48,799 nt of DNA from NCBI RefSeq assembly GCF_017409525.1, contig NZ_JAFQSO010000015.1, positions 1 through 48,799 on the forward strand, read 5' to 3'. Position 1 is the stretch's first letter; every line of letters starts with the position of its first letter. Below, piece by piece: positions 35,919-44,005 of this stretch. The position numbers and the translations under genes are program-made. Source of the DNA: Methanobrevibacter sp. Its GTDB lineage: Archaea > Methanobacteriota > Methanobacteria > Methanobacteriales > Methanobacteriaceae. The notes under the pieces were generated by a model. That model was given only the letters and a program-made list of their open reading frames with translations. It was not told the origin of the DNA and did not search any database.

Positions 35919-37355
35919 ATGAGCGAATCAAGCACAACCAAATTAAATTACAGGGACCTGACAATTTTTCTTGTGCCTGTCCTGATATTTTCACTGTACG
36001 TATACATATACAATCCGGGAATACTGACTGCCGCTTCATATGGCCAGCTTCACCAGATTGCCGCAGGCGAGTTTACAGGCGCATACCCACTATTACACAC
36101 CCTAATCGTGATGGCATGCCTTAAAATCAACCCGTCCCCAATCACTGTGGCCATCGTGCACACATTGGTCTTCAGCGTGATGTGGGCTGCAATATGCAAG
36201 TACCACAGAAACGATTCTGATAAAAGCAGCAACGAGTTCGTTCTTCAGTTCTTCCTGACACTGATAATCTGCTTGATTCCGATAAATGCAATCTATTCAG
36301 TCACACTCACAAGCAATGTACTTTTCAGCTACTTTTTAATGTTTCTGTGTTTCCTAATCAAGGTGATGATTGATGAAAAAGGCCAAATGACAACTAAACT
36401 GGCCGTCCTGATGGCGTTGACACTTGCAATCATCTCAGGGCTTAACTACTGGGGAATATTCGTTGCATTGCTATCACTAATCGCAATCATATTCTATTTA
36501 GCCAGAAGAGGAAACTCAAAAGGAACCATTCTAAAGCTTGCAGGACTGACAATAATTCTCCTTTTGGCGGTAGGTTCCCTCAACAGCATATATGACGTCA
36601 AAAGCGGAGATTCAAGCTTTCCAATGACCGATTCATTTGCAGACAGCGTCAATCTTGAGGATGCAAAATCAGAGTTCTTCTCATCAATCGGCGCCGAGCC
36701 GACTGCAGGATTTGAGGATGCAACTTCAGCAAATGCAGGAAACGGAAAATACAACCTGATCGATTCGTTCGTCAACCACTTCAGGGAGAACTTCATTCTA
36801 AACAACCTGTTCGCAAATCCTATAGTCTACATGATTCTTTCAATCGTCCTTCTTGCAGCTCTCTTTTACATGACAGGACTAAGGGAAATGCTCCTGGTTT
36901 TCGTTCCGAACCTGATAAACATAATCGTCGTATTCGCAACAGGCCAAAGCAACATGTACTCCAACATATTGGTGTTCTATTTAATTGCAGTCATTTTCAT
37001 AAGCGCATACCTCAATCGAGACACTTTTACAAATGTTGCACCGACATCACCAAGAAAAGAAAGGGAGCCTGCAAATTTGGAATCCCAAATCAGCGACCTA
37101 TCTCTTGATGAAATCAATCAAATGCTAAACGACTCCTCAAGTGAAGGTAATTACAATTACGGTGCAGAACCTGACCCATCCGATGAAATTCTAGAGGACA
37201 CCCAAAGTGAAGAGAACCATCTCTACACTCAGCAACCTGAACCGATGGAGGAAATCCCACAAGAACCTCAAGCCAAAACACAAGAACCAGCGCAAGGCGA
37301 TGGAGACGACCTGCTTGAGCAGATTCTAAAGGAAATCGAGATGGAGAAAAAGTAA
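35919..37355 (+). CDS. Multispanning membrane protein with acidic C-terminal tail, GT-C-like or unknown
   Basis: The 478-residue protein has around nine to ten membrane helices (LTIFLVPVLIFSLYVYIYNP onward). The first outer loop reads SYGQLHQIAAGEFTGAYPLLHT, resembling the loop of large membrane glycosyltransferases that bind lipid-linked sugar. A second outer loop near residues 225-295 is Ser/Asp-rich. After the last helix, residues about 375-478 form a cytoplasmic, very acidic Gln/Glu/Pro-rich tail (SQISDLSLDEINQML, then EEIPQEPQAK, ending LEQILKEIEMEKK) that is unusual for a transferase and may bind a partner. The message is probably leaderless. GC is markedly higher than in the glycan island. 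The function is uncertain. Confidence 0.72.
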   Translation: MSESSTTKLNYRDLTIFLVPVLIFSLYVYIYNPGILTAASYGQLHQIAAGEFTGAYPLLHTLIVMACLKINPSPITVAIVHTLVFSVMWAAICKYHRNDSDKSSNEFVLQFFLTLIICLIPINAIYSVTLTSNVLFSYFLMFLCFLIKVMIDEKGQMTTKLAVLMALTLAIISGLNYWGIFVALLSLIAIIFYLARRGNSKGTILKLAGLTIILLLAVGSLNSIYDVKSGDSSFPMTDSFADSVNLEDAKSEFFSSIGAEPTAGFEDATSANAGNGKYNLIDSFVNHFRENFILNNLFANPIVYMILSIVLLAALFYMTGLREMLLVFVPNLINIIVVFATGQSNMYSNILVFYLIAVIFISAYLNRDTFTNVAPTSPRKEREPANLESQISDLSLDEINQMLNDSSSEGNYNYGAEPDPSDEILEDTQSEENHLYTQQPEPMEEIPQEPQAKTQEPAQGDGDDLLEQILKEIEMEKK

Positions 37356-37438
37356 TTTCCCAATTGGAACCGTCACCAAATCCAACAAAAAATTATATTT
37401 AGCAATTCATCCAAACATTAATACACCAGGTGAATCTG

Positions 37439-38674
37439 ATGGATTTGATTGTAGCAAAATTCGATGGAAGCTCTCTTGCAAACGGCGAGCAGATTAAAAA
37501 GGCGGCAAAATCAGTAGTCAAGGAATACAATAAGGGCAAGAAAGTGGTCGTTGTCGTATCCGCAGTCAACAAGACAACTGACGACCTAATTGAACTCTCA
37601 AAGGAGTCAGTAGGCTCCTGTTTAACCCAAAGACAGCAGGCCGAAATCATGGCGATGGGAGAGCGGACAAGCGCAAGGGTCTTTGAGGCCGCACTCGAAT
37701 CTCTGGGAGCGAAGGCAAGATACATCGACCCGTACGATGCCGACTGGCCGATAATTTCTGATTCTGAATTTCTAAAGGCAAACATCGACTTTGACATAAG
37801 CTGCCAGATGATTCACAACATCGAAAAGATTCTAGACGATGATGAAATCCCAGTCATCTGCGGATTTCTGGCCAAGGGCCATGGAGGCGAAATCACAACC
37901 TTGGGAAGAGGCGGAAGCGACATCACAGCATTTCTCATCGGAAACTGCCTTGGCGCAAGAGAGGTCATAATAATAAGCGACGTCGACGGAGTCATGTCAA
38001 GCGACCCGAGACAGATCGAAAAGGCGGAACTTCTAAACGAGATTTCAGTCGAGGAGATACGCACCTTGGCAACAAAGGGTGCCAGAATCATAAACCCACA
38101 TGCATTAAAATACAAGGACCCTAAGATGAACGCCAAAATCATCAATTTCACACACTCAGACCTCACTGCCAACGGGACAAACATAATAGGGCCTTTCGAG
38201 GACACATCCAAAAAGTCAGTGACCCTATACAAGGACCCCCTTTCAATAATCGCAATCGTCGGGGAGAACATGCTCGAGCAGGTCGGGCCACTCAAGGAAA
38301 TCACCGAATGCCTTGCTGAAAACGACGTGAACATCTACAAGATCTCGGCCGGAAACAACTCAATCACCACATTCATCGACAAGCACGACGCCCAGAAGGC
38401 ATACCATATCCTGCACGACCTTGTGCTTGAAAGCGACATATTCAACTCACTTTCCCTAGGCCGTGACATAGCAATGATTACCCTGGTATCGCCGGATGTC
38501 ATCGAAAAGCCAAGCATCATCTCAGATGTCACCGAGCCTTTGAGGAAAAACAGGATAAACATAATAGAGATTAACTCATCCCAGACATCCCTCGTGATTC
38601 TGGTCGATTTCAAGGATGGTGAAAGGGCTGCCAAGTTAATCAGAGAAATCTTGGAAGATTCAGCAGACGAGTAA
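37439..38674 (+). CDS. Aspartokinase with two ACT domains
   Basis: Phosphorylates aspartate as the first step toward lysine, threonine and methionine. The 411-residue protein starts MDLIVAKFDGSSLANGEQI, the amino-acid kinase N-terminus. It has MAMGERTSARVFEAAL, FLAKGHGGEITTLGRGGSD, ISDVDGVMSSDPRQ and TLATKGARIINPHALKY, all aspartokinase landmarks. Two ACT domains follow from about residue 255 (IAIVGENMLEQVGPLKEI, ITLVSPDVIEKPSIISD) and suggest feedback regulation. The usual K-F-G-G-T-S reads K-F-D-G-S-S, an odd change in the phosphate-binding loop. ATG 37439 follows AGGTG by six bases; GTG 37430 is part of that site. The gene is far richer in GC than the island to its left and is probably ancestral chromosome. 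Confidence 0.92.
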   Translation: MDLIVAKFDGSSLANGEQIKKAAKSVVKEYNKGKKVVVVVSAVNKTTDDLIELSKESVGSCLTQRQQAEIMAMGERTSARVFEAALESLGAKARYIDPYDADWPIISDSEFLKANIDFDISCQMIHNIEKILDDDEIPVICGFLAKGHGGEITTLGRGGSDITAFLIGNCLGAREVIIISDVDGVMSSDPRQIEKAELLNEISVEEIRTLATKGARIINPHALKYKDPKMNAKIINFTHSDLTANGTNIIGPFEDTSKKSVTLYKDPLSIIAIVGENMLEQVGPLKEITECLAENDVNIYKISAGNNSITTFIDKHDAQKAYHILHDLVLESDIFNSLSLGRDIAMITLVSPDVIEKPSIISDVTEPLRKNRINIIEINSSQTSLVILVDFKDGERAAKLIREILEDSADE

Positions 38675-38706
38675 AAAATATTTTTATTGCATATTTATAT
38701 ACAAAT

Positions 38707-38790
38707 AGCCTGAAGGCTGGAACCTACAGCGTCACCACCACATCAGCTGACGGCAACTACCAGATTTCAAAAAACCGCAACAACTATTAA
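38707..38790 (+). pseudogene. Remnant of an adhesin-like protein C-terminus
   Basis: In frame up to TAA 38790 the sequence reads SLKAGTYSVTTTSADGNYQI and then SKNRNNY. The L-K-x-G-T-Y-x-V-T-T pattern is the end of an Ig-like domain as in the adhesin at 48078 (KLKPGTYYVTSAYKD). GC is higher than in the bases around it, and there is no start codon or upstream domain. The bases before it are the aspartokinase end and AT-rich spacer. It is best read as debris of a deleted adhesin gene. Confidence 0.6.
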
Positions 38791-38985
38791 AAAATAATCT
38801 GCTGTGATATAGATAACACATTATCTTTTATTGAAATTAAAAAATAGAATCAATCTGATTAATGTGAAAGTTGACCAAATTGTGTTTAAAATGCCTAACT
38901 GTTATTTTAATTGTAGCTATATTAAAGGATTATGGCAGTTATTTTTGACCCGGCAGCGCTTCAATTGAGAGGTGAAAAAAAATCC

Positions 38986-39161
38986 TCAAAGTTCCTTGTT
39001 AAGACCAATGATTTTTTCCAAATCGACGCAGGTGATTTCCGAAATTTCTTCACAGGACAAATTATCCTCCTTTAAAAAAAAATCTTGGCAATTTCAGCCC
39101 TACCCTCAGCAAATCTCTTGGCATAACTTATTTTGTAACATTCCATTATAGCATCTAGTAT
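38986..39161 (-). pseudogene. Frameshifted C-terminal remnant of an Rpn/PD-(D/E)XK transposase-family gene
   Basis: On the minus strand one frame gives ILDAIMECYKISYAKRFAEG followed by RAEIAKIFF and a stop at a run of nine T. The next frame directly continues with KEDNLSCEEISEITCVDLEK then IIGLNKEL and TGA at 38988-38986. Together they match the usual end of Rpn-type recombination-promoting nuclease/putative transposase proteins (A-E-G-R-A-E-x-A-K, then a short E-E-I-S-x-I-T-G-x-x-x-E-x-I helix pair). Adding one T to the run restores a single frame. Only the C-terminus remains, so it is a decayed mobile-element gene. The identification is from pattern memory, not a search. Confidence 0.6.
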
Positions 39162-39207
39162 TTAAAAGTAACTGAATTCTAAAAAAAGAAATGGGGAAGT
39201 TTATCCC

Positions 39208-40179
39208 CTAAAAACCATCAATATCGGAATTCGCCAGTTTCAGGTAAGCGTCATCATAGTCAAGATTGCCGTTGGCAATCAGCATGGCAAGCATCTGGTC
39301 ATAGGATTCCCTGACGGCTGCTTGAGATACCTGGCCGTGATCTCCCACAACGACCAGAGGAGTTACCGCAGGTGTGCCTGCAAGGTTACATTCATCCTCG
39401 ATTGCCCCGTCATAGGCAATTCCCGCAAGGGTGTAGGTGAATGTTGTGTCCAGGGTAAGTTCGGACATGTCACGCGCAAGCATATAGCTTCCGTAGGTCG
39501 GCACCTGAGAGCACATTATTGTTGTGATTCCCGGATTTTTCCCGACCTCCGTTTCATGGAAATCGCCGACGGCAGTTGCATTATGGCTTATTGCAAAGTC
39601 AACAATCAGATTGGAAACTGTTCCCTCCTCATCTGCAACGGTATTCAAGTTGACTCCATTTGTCAGCTTGGTGTTCTCAGAAACCGCCTGAGGTGATGCG
39701 AACGGAATGATGTAGACCGTTCCCCTAATCTTGCGCCCGTCAAGATAGTCAATTAAATCCATCGCTGCAACGGTAGGGACAAGCTGGTCCCCGTGGACTC
39801 CCGCACAGATTACTGTCACAGGCCCGGAGCCGTCGCCTATCCTATAGACTGGAACGCCTGAATTTGCAGCCTGGACAATGGTATCGCTGATATTTGAATC
39901 AGGGATATTTGAGGCTATATGCGGATTTTGCAAGACGTTTCCGCTGTTTGCGGTCGTGAGCTGCTCGACCTCGACAGGAGAGACGTCAAGAAAAACGATA
40001 TATGCCAAAGCCAATGCAATGGCTAGAACCAATACCCCCACCACAATCAGGACAGTCCTTTTGGAGGAGGACTTTGGTGTGGCGACAGACTGTTCAACTG
40101 GCTTGTCAAAGGTGGCGCCGCATTTCTTGCAGAATTTTGCGCCGTCCTTGTTTTCAGTCCCACAGTTTTGACATTTCAT
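39208..40179 (-). CDS. Membrane-anchored AstE/AspA-like hydrolase with zinc ribbon
   Basis: The 323-residue protein begins with a zinc ribbon (CQNCG ... CKKCG, residues 3-21), then a Ser/Lys linker and one membrane helix (43-65). An outer domain from about residue 115 resembles succinylglutamate desuccinylase/aspartoacylase (M14-like) enzymes: VTVICAGVHGDQ (121-132), RGTVYIIPFASPQAV, and GDFHETEVG (205-213). In active relatives the first zinc motif is H-G-x-E; here the Glu is Gln132, while His129, Asp206 and His208 remain. It may be an altered peptidase or amidase at the cell surface, or lack activity. A TATA-like element (about 40203-40209) lies some 24 bases before the ATG and no ribosome site is seen, so the message is probably leaderless. 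Confidence 0.82.
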   Translation of the reverse strand: MKCQNCGTENKDGAKFCKKCGATFDKPVEQSVATPKSSSKRTVLIVVGVLVLAIALALAYIVFLDVSPVEVEQLTTANSGNVLQNPHIASNIPDSNISDTIVQAANSGVPVYRIGDGSGPVTVICAGVHGDQLVPTVAAMDLIDYLDGRKIRGTVYIIPFASPQAVSENTKLTNGVNLNTVADEEGTVSNLIVDFAISHNATAVGDFHETEVGKNPGITTIMCSQVPTYGSYMLARDMSELTLDTTFTYTLAGIAYDGAIEDECNLAGTPAVTPLVVVGDHGQVSQAAVRESYDQMLAMLIANGNLDYDDAYLKLANSDIDGF

Positions 40180-40212
40180 GTTATTAAGTTATGTCAATTG
40201 GGATATAAATAA

Positions 40213-40611
40213 TTATAACTTGAACCCTGTTCCGATGAACTGGGCAACGTCACGGCCTGTGTCGTCTGAGATGTCCACATTGATGATGGATGATGTGCGT
40301 CCGCTTTTCCTGCAGGTTGCCCTTGCAATCAGCTTTTCGCCTTTCGGAGCGGCAAGATAATGGATGTCGACCTGCTGGGCAACGGTCAGCTGGTGAATCT
40401 GATTTGAGAGAACCGCAAAGGCAAAATCGGCCAATGTGAAAATCACACCACCCATAACGCCACCATATGCGTTTTTATGGTCATCTGTTATCTTCAAACT
40501 GCAAATTGCCTCATCTTCTGTAAGCTCATCCAGAACCACACCTGTAATCACTGCAAACTTGTCCTTGTAAAAGAATTCCCTAGCGCTTTCAACTGAATCA
40601 AAATTAGCCAT
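40213..40611 (-). CDS. PaaI-type hotdog thioesterase
   Basis: The 132-residue protein has the hotdog fold pattern of the PaaI/YbgC-like acyl-CoA thioesterases. NAYGGVMGGVIFTLADFAFA (about 48-67) holds the catalytic-type acidic residue at the end of the hotdog helix, and VDIHYLAAPKGEKLIARATC is the following strand pair. It would hydrolyse small acyl-CoA or aryl-CoA thioesters in the cytoplasm; the substrate is unknown. ATG 40611 is five bases after AGGTG and is preferred to the adjacent ATG 40614. It is 33 bases upstream of the AstE-like gene but that gene has its own TATA-like element, so the two may be independently expressed. Confidence 0.9.
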   Translation of the reverse strand: MANFDSVESAREFFYKDKFAVITGVVLDELTEDEAICSLKITDDHKNAYGGVMGGVIFTLADFAFAVLSNQIHQLTVAQQVDIHYLAAPKGEKLIARATCRKSGRTSSIINVDISDDTGRDVAQFIGTGFKL

Positions 40612-40675
40612 CATAACACCTGGTTTACTATTGTCCTTTCTGGGTTAAAAAATTTTTTAGGTATGTAATCTACTT

Positions 40676-40687
40676 GCCTGCGCAGGC
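40676..40687. promoter_or_regulatory. GC-rich palindrome in a divergent promoter
   Basis: The perfect 12-base palindrome GCCTGCGCAGGC stands out in AT-rich sequence between the thioesterase and the adhesin-like gene. It lies about 48 bases before a TATA-like element (40735-40743) of the adhesin gene and 65 bases before the thioesterase ATG. It could be a regulator-binding site; no regulator is identified. Confidence 0.35.
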
Positions 40688-40798
40688 GTTTTCATTTCTT
40701 TAATTTTTTTTAAAATCGCCCGTTTCAACACTAAATATTATATGTTATGTACTAAATAAATTACATTAACGTTTAATTAAACAATTTTGGTGTTGAAA

Positions 40799-43045
40799 AT
40801 GAAATTTGAAAAGATTTTTTTAATATGCGTTTTCATATTGATTTTATCTGTAAGTGCAGTTTCAGCAGCAGATGAAAATCAAACGCAAGATGCATCTCCT
40901 CTCGCTTCACAATCGGAAGCGGATGTATTGGGAGGAATTGATGACTACGAAATATATTACAGTGAAATCAATGTTTTAAGAAATGGCGACAATATTTCAG
41001 TTATTATGTTTCCATCTGATGCCACAGGCAGTGCAGACATAACAATCGATGGAAAGACAACCAAACATAAAATAACTGAAAATGGAGTCATTCACATTGA
41101 CTATTCCGATTTTGCTTTGGGCTTAAAAAACATTACAATCAAATATAATGGAGACGAAAAATTTAACCCTAAAACCGTTCAGGGAACATTTGACATTCGC
41201 CCGGGAGTACTTCCTGCCAACTATAATGGCAATTTGGATTACAACAATGCATATTATACAGTATGTGTGCCTGAAAACACAAATGGCAATTTCACATATT
41301 CCATTGATGGGGGCGTTGAAAAAACAGTTCCGATCAAAAGCAGAACAACCAAAGTCACTCTTGATGAGCAAAAACTTGGAAATCATTACTTGAATTGGAA
41401 ACTGAATGCTGGCGGTCAAGTCTATTCAGGTTATAGTTTATTCAATGCGATTCCGGCAATTAATTTCAATTACTATTCATATGCATGGATTAAAGATGAC
41501 AACTATCTGATTGTCAATCTTCCAAGCAATGTTTCAGGCCAACTTTCAGTGTCTTTGGGCAATGGAAAAGTAATTTACAACAAATCAGGAGTAAACGGCG
41601 AAATCAGAATACCGATCAATGAGTATCTGATTGTTGAAGATACCGTGGCATTTTTAATAAGCTATACAGATGAGGCATATAATTATGATGGAATATGCTC
41701 TATAGAGGCCAGAGAGGACCCTAGCCTATGGAATATGAGTATTTCATTCCCAAACAAAGTTTTCTATGATACTGGAGAATACAAGCTGGATATCAATAAT
41801 TGGGTGAATTTATTAGATCCAAGTTACTTCAGTCTCTATATCGACGGCAAAAAACAGGATTTTATTCGAGAAGGGGATTCATTCATATTCAGACCTTCCA
41901 AATTCAGCCTTTCAAGCCATACAATCGAACTCAGATATGCCGGTGATTTGTATCACAAGGCCACAAATGCTTCAGCTGAATTTGAAGCTGTTAACTTCCT
42001 GGTTGATTTTCCAGAAGAGAAGCTTGTAAAGTATCATACTGATTTCTTCTCTGTCTATTTCCCAGAAAATTCCAAAGGCTCTGTCAAGATGTATGTGGAC
42101 AACAAATTTAAGTATGCATATAATGACATGTCTTTTGGAAGCGTTGCATTCACCGTCACTGATGTTTCATGGGGAATGCACACAATAAAAGTGGTGTGGA
42201 CAAAGGACGGCAAAACAGTTGCACAAGCATCCAAAAGGCTTAACTACACCTATGAAATTTCACCGCTATACCATACAATGGCGGACCCGAATGATTTGAT
42301 TGAAGGAGGAACCAATAACCTGTTATATCTTGTATATGACATGACTGGAACCTTGAGCATCACAATTGACGGTGAAACATACAAAAAGAAAATAACCAAT
42401 GATATTATGGACTTTGACATATCAAAAGCGAAAGCTGGCAATTACACCGTCAGGGTAACATATTCCGGCGATAAAAACTACTATGCTCAAACCTTCACTC
42501 ATGACATTGAAATATTGCCTAAATTATACAATGTCAACGCGCCAAATTCATTCTACTGCAACGAATACTATCAGATAAAGGTATCCGATTTGAACAATAA
42601 TCCAGCTAAGGATTATGCACTATTATTTGATGTCAACGGAGCTCCTTATTATGCCCATACCGATTCCAATGGTATAGCTAAGGTAAAATTGCCTTTAAAA
42701 CCAGGTTCATATTCCATTACAATCCGTGGTGACAACTTGAATGTGAACAAAAAAGTCACTGTAAAGCATGTTCTCACATTGAATGACGTCAAGGTTAAAA
42801 AATCCGCTAAAAGCCTTGTTTTAACCGCAACATTAAAAAAAGGAAATGAACCTATTAAAAATAAAAAAGTAACCTTCACATTCAACGGCAAGGTCGTCGG
42901 AAAAATCAATACAAATTCTAAGGGCATTGCAAAAGTAACAATCAAATCAGCTGTTCTCAAGAAGCTCAAATTGGGCAAGAAGGTAACTTACCAGGCAACA
43001 TTTGGCAAGGACACTGTCAAAAAAACAGTTAAGGTTTTAAAATAG
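40799..43045 (+). CDS. Exported adhesin-like protein with Ig-like domains
   Basis: The 748-residue protein starts with a signal peptide (MKFEKIFLICVFILILSVSA, then VSA before ADEN). It continues with about seven beta-sandwich domains of 85-100 residues ending in phrases such as GLKNITIKYNGDEKFNP, SHTIELRYAGDLYHKA and NYTVRVTYSGDKNYYA. Residues about 660-748 are the conserved Lys-rich C-terminal domain (LTLNDVKVKKSAKSL, NKKVTFTFNGKVVG, ending KDTVKKTVKVLK). These proteins are thought to sit on the pseudomurein surface and bind host or partner cells. GGTG at 40789-40792 lies six bases before ATG 40799; the in-frame TTG at 40787 is not needed. A terminator follows directly. Confidence 0.9.
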   Translation: MKFEKIFLICVFILILSVSAVSAADENQTQDASPLASQSEADVLGGIDDYEIYYSEINVLRNGDNISVIMFPSDATGSADITIDGKTTKHKITENGVIHIDYSDFALGLKNITIKYNGDEKFNPKTVQGTFDIRPGVLPANYNGNLDYNNAYYTVCVPENTNGNFTYSIDGGVEKTVPIKSRTTKVTLDEQKLGNHYLNWKLNAGGQVYSGYSLFNAIPAINFNYYSYAWIKDDNYLIVNLPSNVSGQLSVSLGNGKVIYNKSGVNGEIRIPINEYLIVEDTVAFLISYTDEAYNYDGICSIEAREDPSLWNMSISFPNKVFYDTGEYKLDINNWVNLLDPSYFSLYIDGKKQDFIREGDSFIFRPSKFSLSSHTIELRYAGDLYHKATNASAEFEAVNFLVDFPEEKLVKYHTDFFSVYFPENSKGSVKMYVDNKFKYAYNDMSFGSVAFTVTDVSWGMHTIKVVWTKDGKTVAQASKRLNYTYEISPLYHTMADPNDLIEGGTNNLLYLVYDMTGTLSITIDGETYKKKITNDIMDFDISKAKAGNYTVRVTYSGDKNYYAQTFTHDIEILPKLYNVNAPNSFYCNEYYQIKVSDLNNNPAKDYALLFDVNGAPYYAHTDSNGIAKVKLPLKPGSYSITIRGDNLNVNKKVTVKHVLTLNDVKVKKSAKSLVLTATLKKGNEPIKNKKVTFTFNGKVVGKINTNSKGIAKVTIKSAVLKKLKLGKKVTYQATFGKDTVKKTVKVLK

Positions 43046-43077
43046 ATGCTAATCCATCTATTTTTTCTTATTTTTTT
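43039..43077 (+). terminator. Hairpin terminator of the adhesin-like gene at 40799
   Basis: A 10-bp inverted repeat (aaaatagatg / catctatttt) with a six-base loop overlaps the stop codon. T-runs extend to 43077. Confidence 0.78.
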
Positions 43078-43229
43078 AAGAGTCAACTCTATTAAGCTCT
43101 AAGAATTATTTTTATATCATATCCTCAATATCAATCAAACAATATTATCGTATTTGTTGATTATCCGCTAAACAAAATTAATAAATATTATATATAACCT
43201 TCAATTAAAATAATATATCAAGTGATAAA

Positions 43230-43826
43230 ATGGACAAAAAAGAATTAATGATTGGAGGAATTGTTGTCATACTTGCTGTTGTGGTAGGCAGCATAATTTT
43301 CGCCCCAATAAATGAGGCGCAATCGACAAACATTGAAATCCTAAACAACGGGGACATCGGAGAAAACAGTACCCTGTACATCAAACTGAAGGATGACGGC
43401 CAGTCCTCCCTGAGCAACAAGACCATCCACGTGAAACTTACAGACGACAGCGGCAATGTCGTATTTGACGACACTGTCCAGACACGGGCCACAGGAGTGG
43501 CGGTCGTCAAGCTGAGCAATGTGAGCGGCGGCAATTACACCCTCGACATCACCTTTGACGGCGATGACAACTACACTGCATGCAGCTTCTCGCAGAAGAT
43601 AACCATTCAGGGAGGAGAGGTTGAGGACGACATCGAAAACGATCCTCTGATTCAGGACACACTCAACGACGATTCATCAAGCGGTTCCTCAGCACAGACC
43701 CCTTCAAGGTCATCAGGCAGTTCAGGCGGCCGAAGCTCAGGCGGTTCAGGATCAGGCTCAGGTTCAGGTTCCGGAGGAAATGCACCGTTACCTGAATATG
43801 ATGAAGAGGGAAATAGAATCAATTAG
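43230..43826 (+). CDS. Membrane-anchored Ig-like protein with Ser/Gly-rich tail
   Basis: The 198-residue protein has an N-terminal membrane anchor (MDKKELMIGGIVVILAVVVG). A single beta-sandwich domain follows (residues about 35-130) with IHVKLTDDSGNVVF and GGNYTLDITFDGDDNYTACS. The C-terminus (about 145-190) is low complexity, made of Ser and Gly with SSGGRSSGGSGSGSGSG, and ends LPEYDEEGNRIN. Similar short anchored one-domain proteins are common in these genomes and their role is unknown. The Ser/Gly tail may be a flexible spacer or a glycosylation target. A weak ribosome site (AGTGAT) precedes the ATG. It is the only member of its transcript. Confidence 0.82.
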   Translation: MDKKELMIGGIVVILAVVVGSIIFAPINEAQSTNIEILNNGDIGENSTLYIKLKDDGQSSLSNKTIHVKLTDDSGNVVFDDTVQTRATGVAVVKLSNVSGGNYTLDITFDGDDNYTACSFSQKITIQGGEVEDDIENDPLIQDTLNDDSSSGSSAQTPSRSSGSSGGRSSGGSGSGSGSGSGGNAPLPEYDEEGNRIN

Positions 43827-43850
43827 TCCTCTAAAAAAAATATTTAAACA

Positions 43851-43894
43851 TTCCCGAAATAGCTACTATTTTGGGAAACCCATCTATTTTTTAT
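43851..43894 (+). terminator. Hairpin terminator of the Ser/Gly-tail gene
   Basis: A 12-bp stem with one G-T pair (ttcccgaaatag / ctattttgggaa) and a three-base loop lies at 43851-43877. It is followed by a T-rich tract to about 43894. Confidence 0.65.
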
Positions 43895-43964
43895 ATCTTT
43901 TCAAAGATTATACGGCATGCCTAATTTAAATAGGAATATCGATTAAAATAAACAAAACAATTTT

Positions 43965-44005
43965 AAAAAAAGAAAAAATATTAAGCGAATATCTGATTCG
44001 CTTAA
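43965..44005 (-). terminator. Hairpin terminator of the 1065-residue adhesin gene
   Basis: A perfect 10-bp inverted repeat (ttaagcgaat / attcgcttaa, 43981-44005) overlaps the TAA stop of the leftward gene. It is followed on the minus strand by a T-rich tract. Confidence 0.78.

Larger units (their letters stand above)
38675..39207. other. 533-base gene graveyard between aspartokinase and the AstE-like gene
   Basis: No intact gene is seen. The stretch holds a short adhesin C-terminal remnant (38707-38790, plus strand) and a frameshifted transposase-family remnant (38986-39161, minus strand). Between them is about 190 bases of ordinary AT-rich sequence without clear signals. The presence of two unrelated fragments suggests repeated insertion and decay here. 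Confidence 0.6.

Noticed and set aside
37399-37797. Minus-strand frames opposite the aspartokinase (also 37813-38334)
   Set aside because: The sense strand encodes a full aspartokinase; the antisense frames are a by-product of its higher GC.
38932-39075. 47-codon plus-strand frame beginning MAVIFDPAAL
   Set aside because: It overlaps the better-supported minus-strand transposase remnant, the possible ribosome site is too close to the ATG, and no family is recognised.
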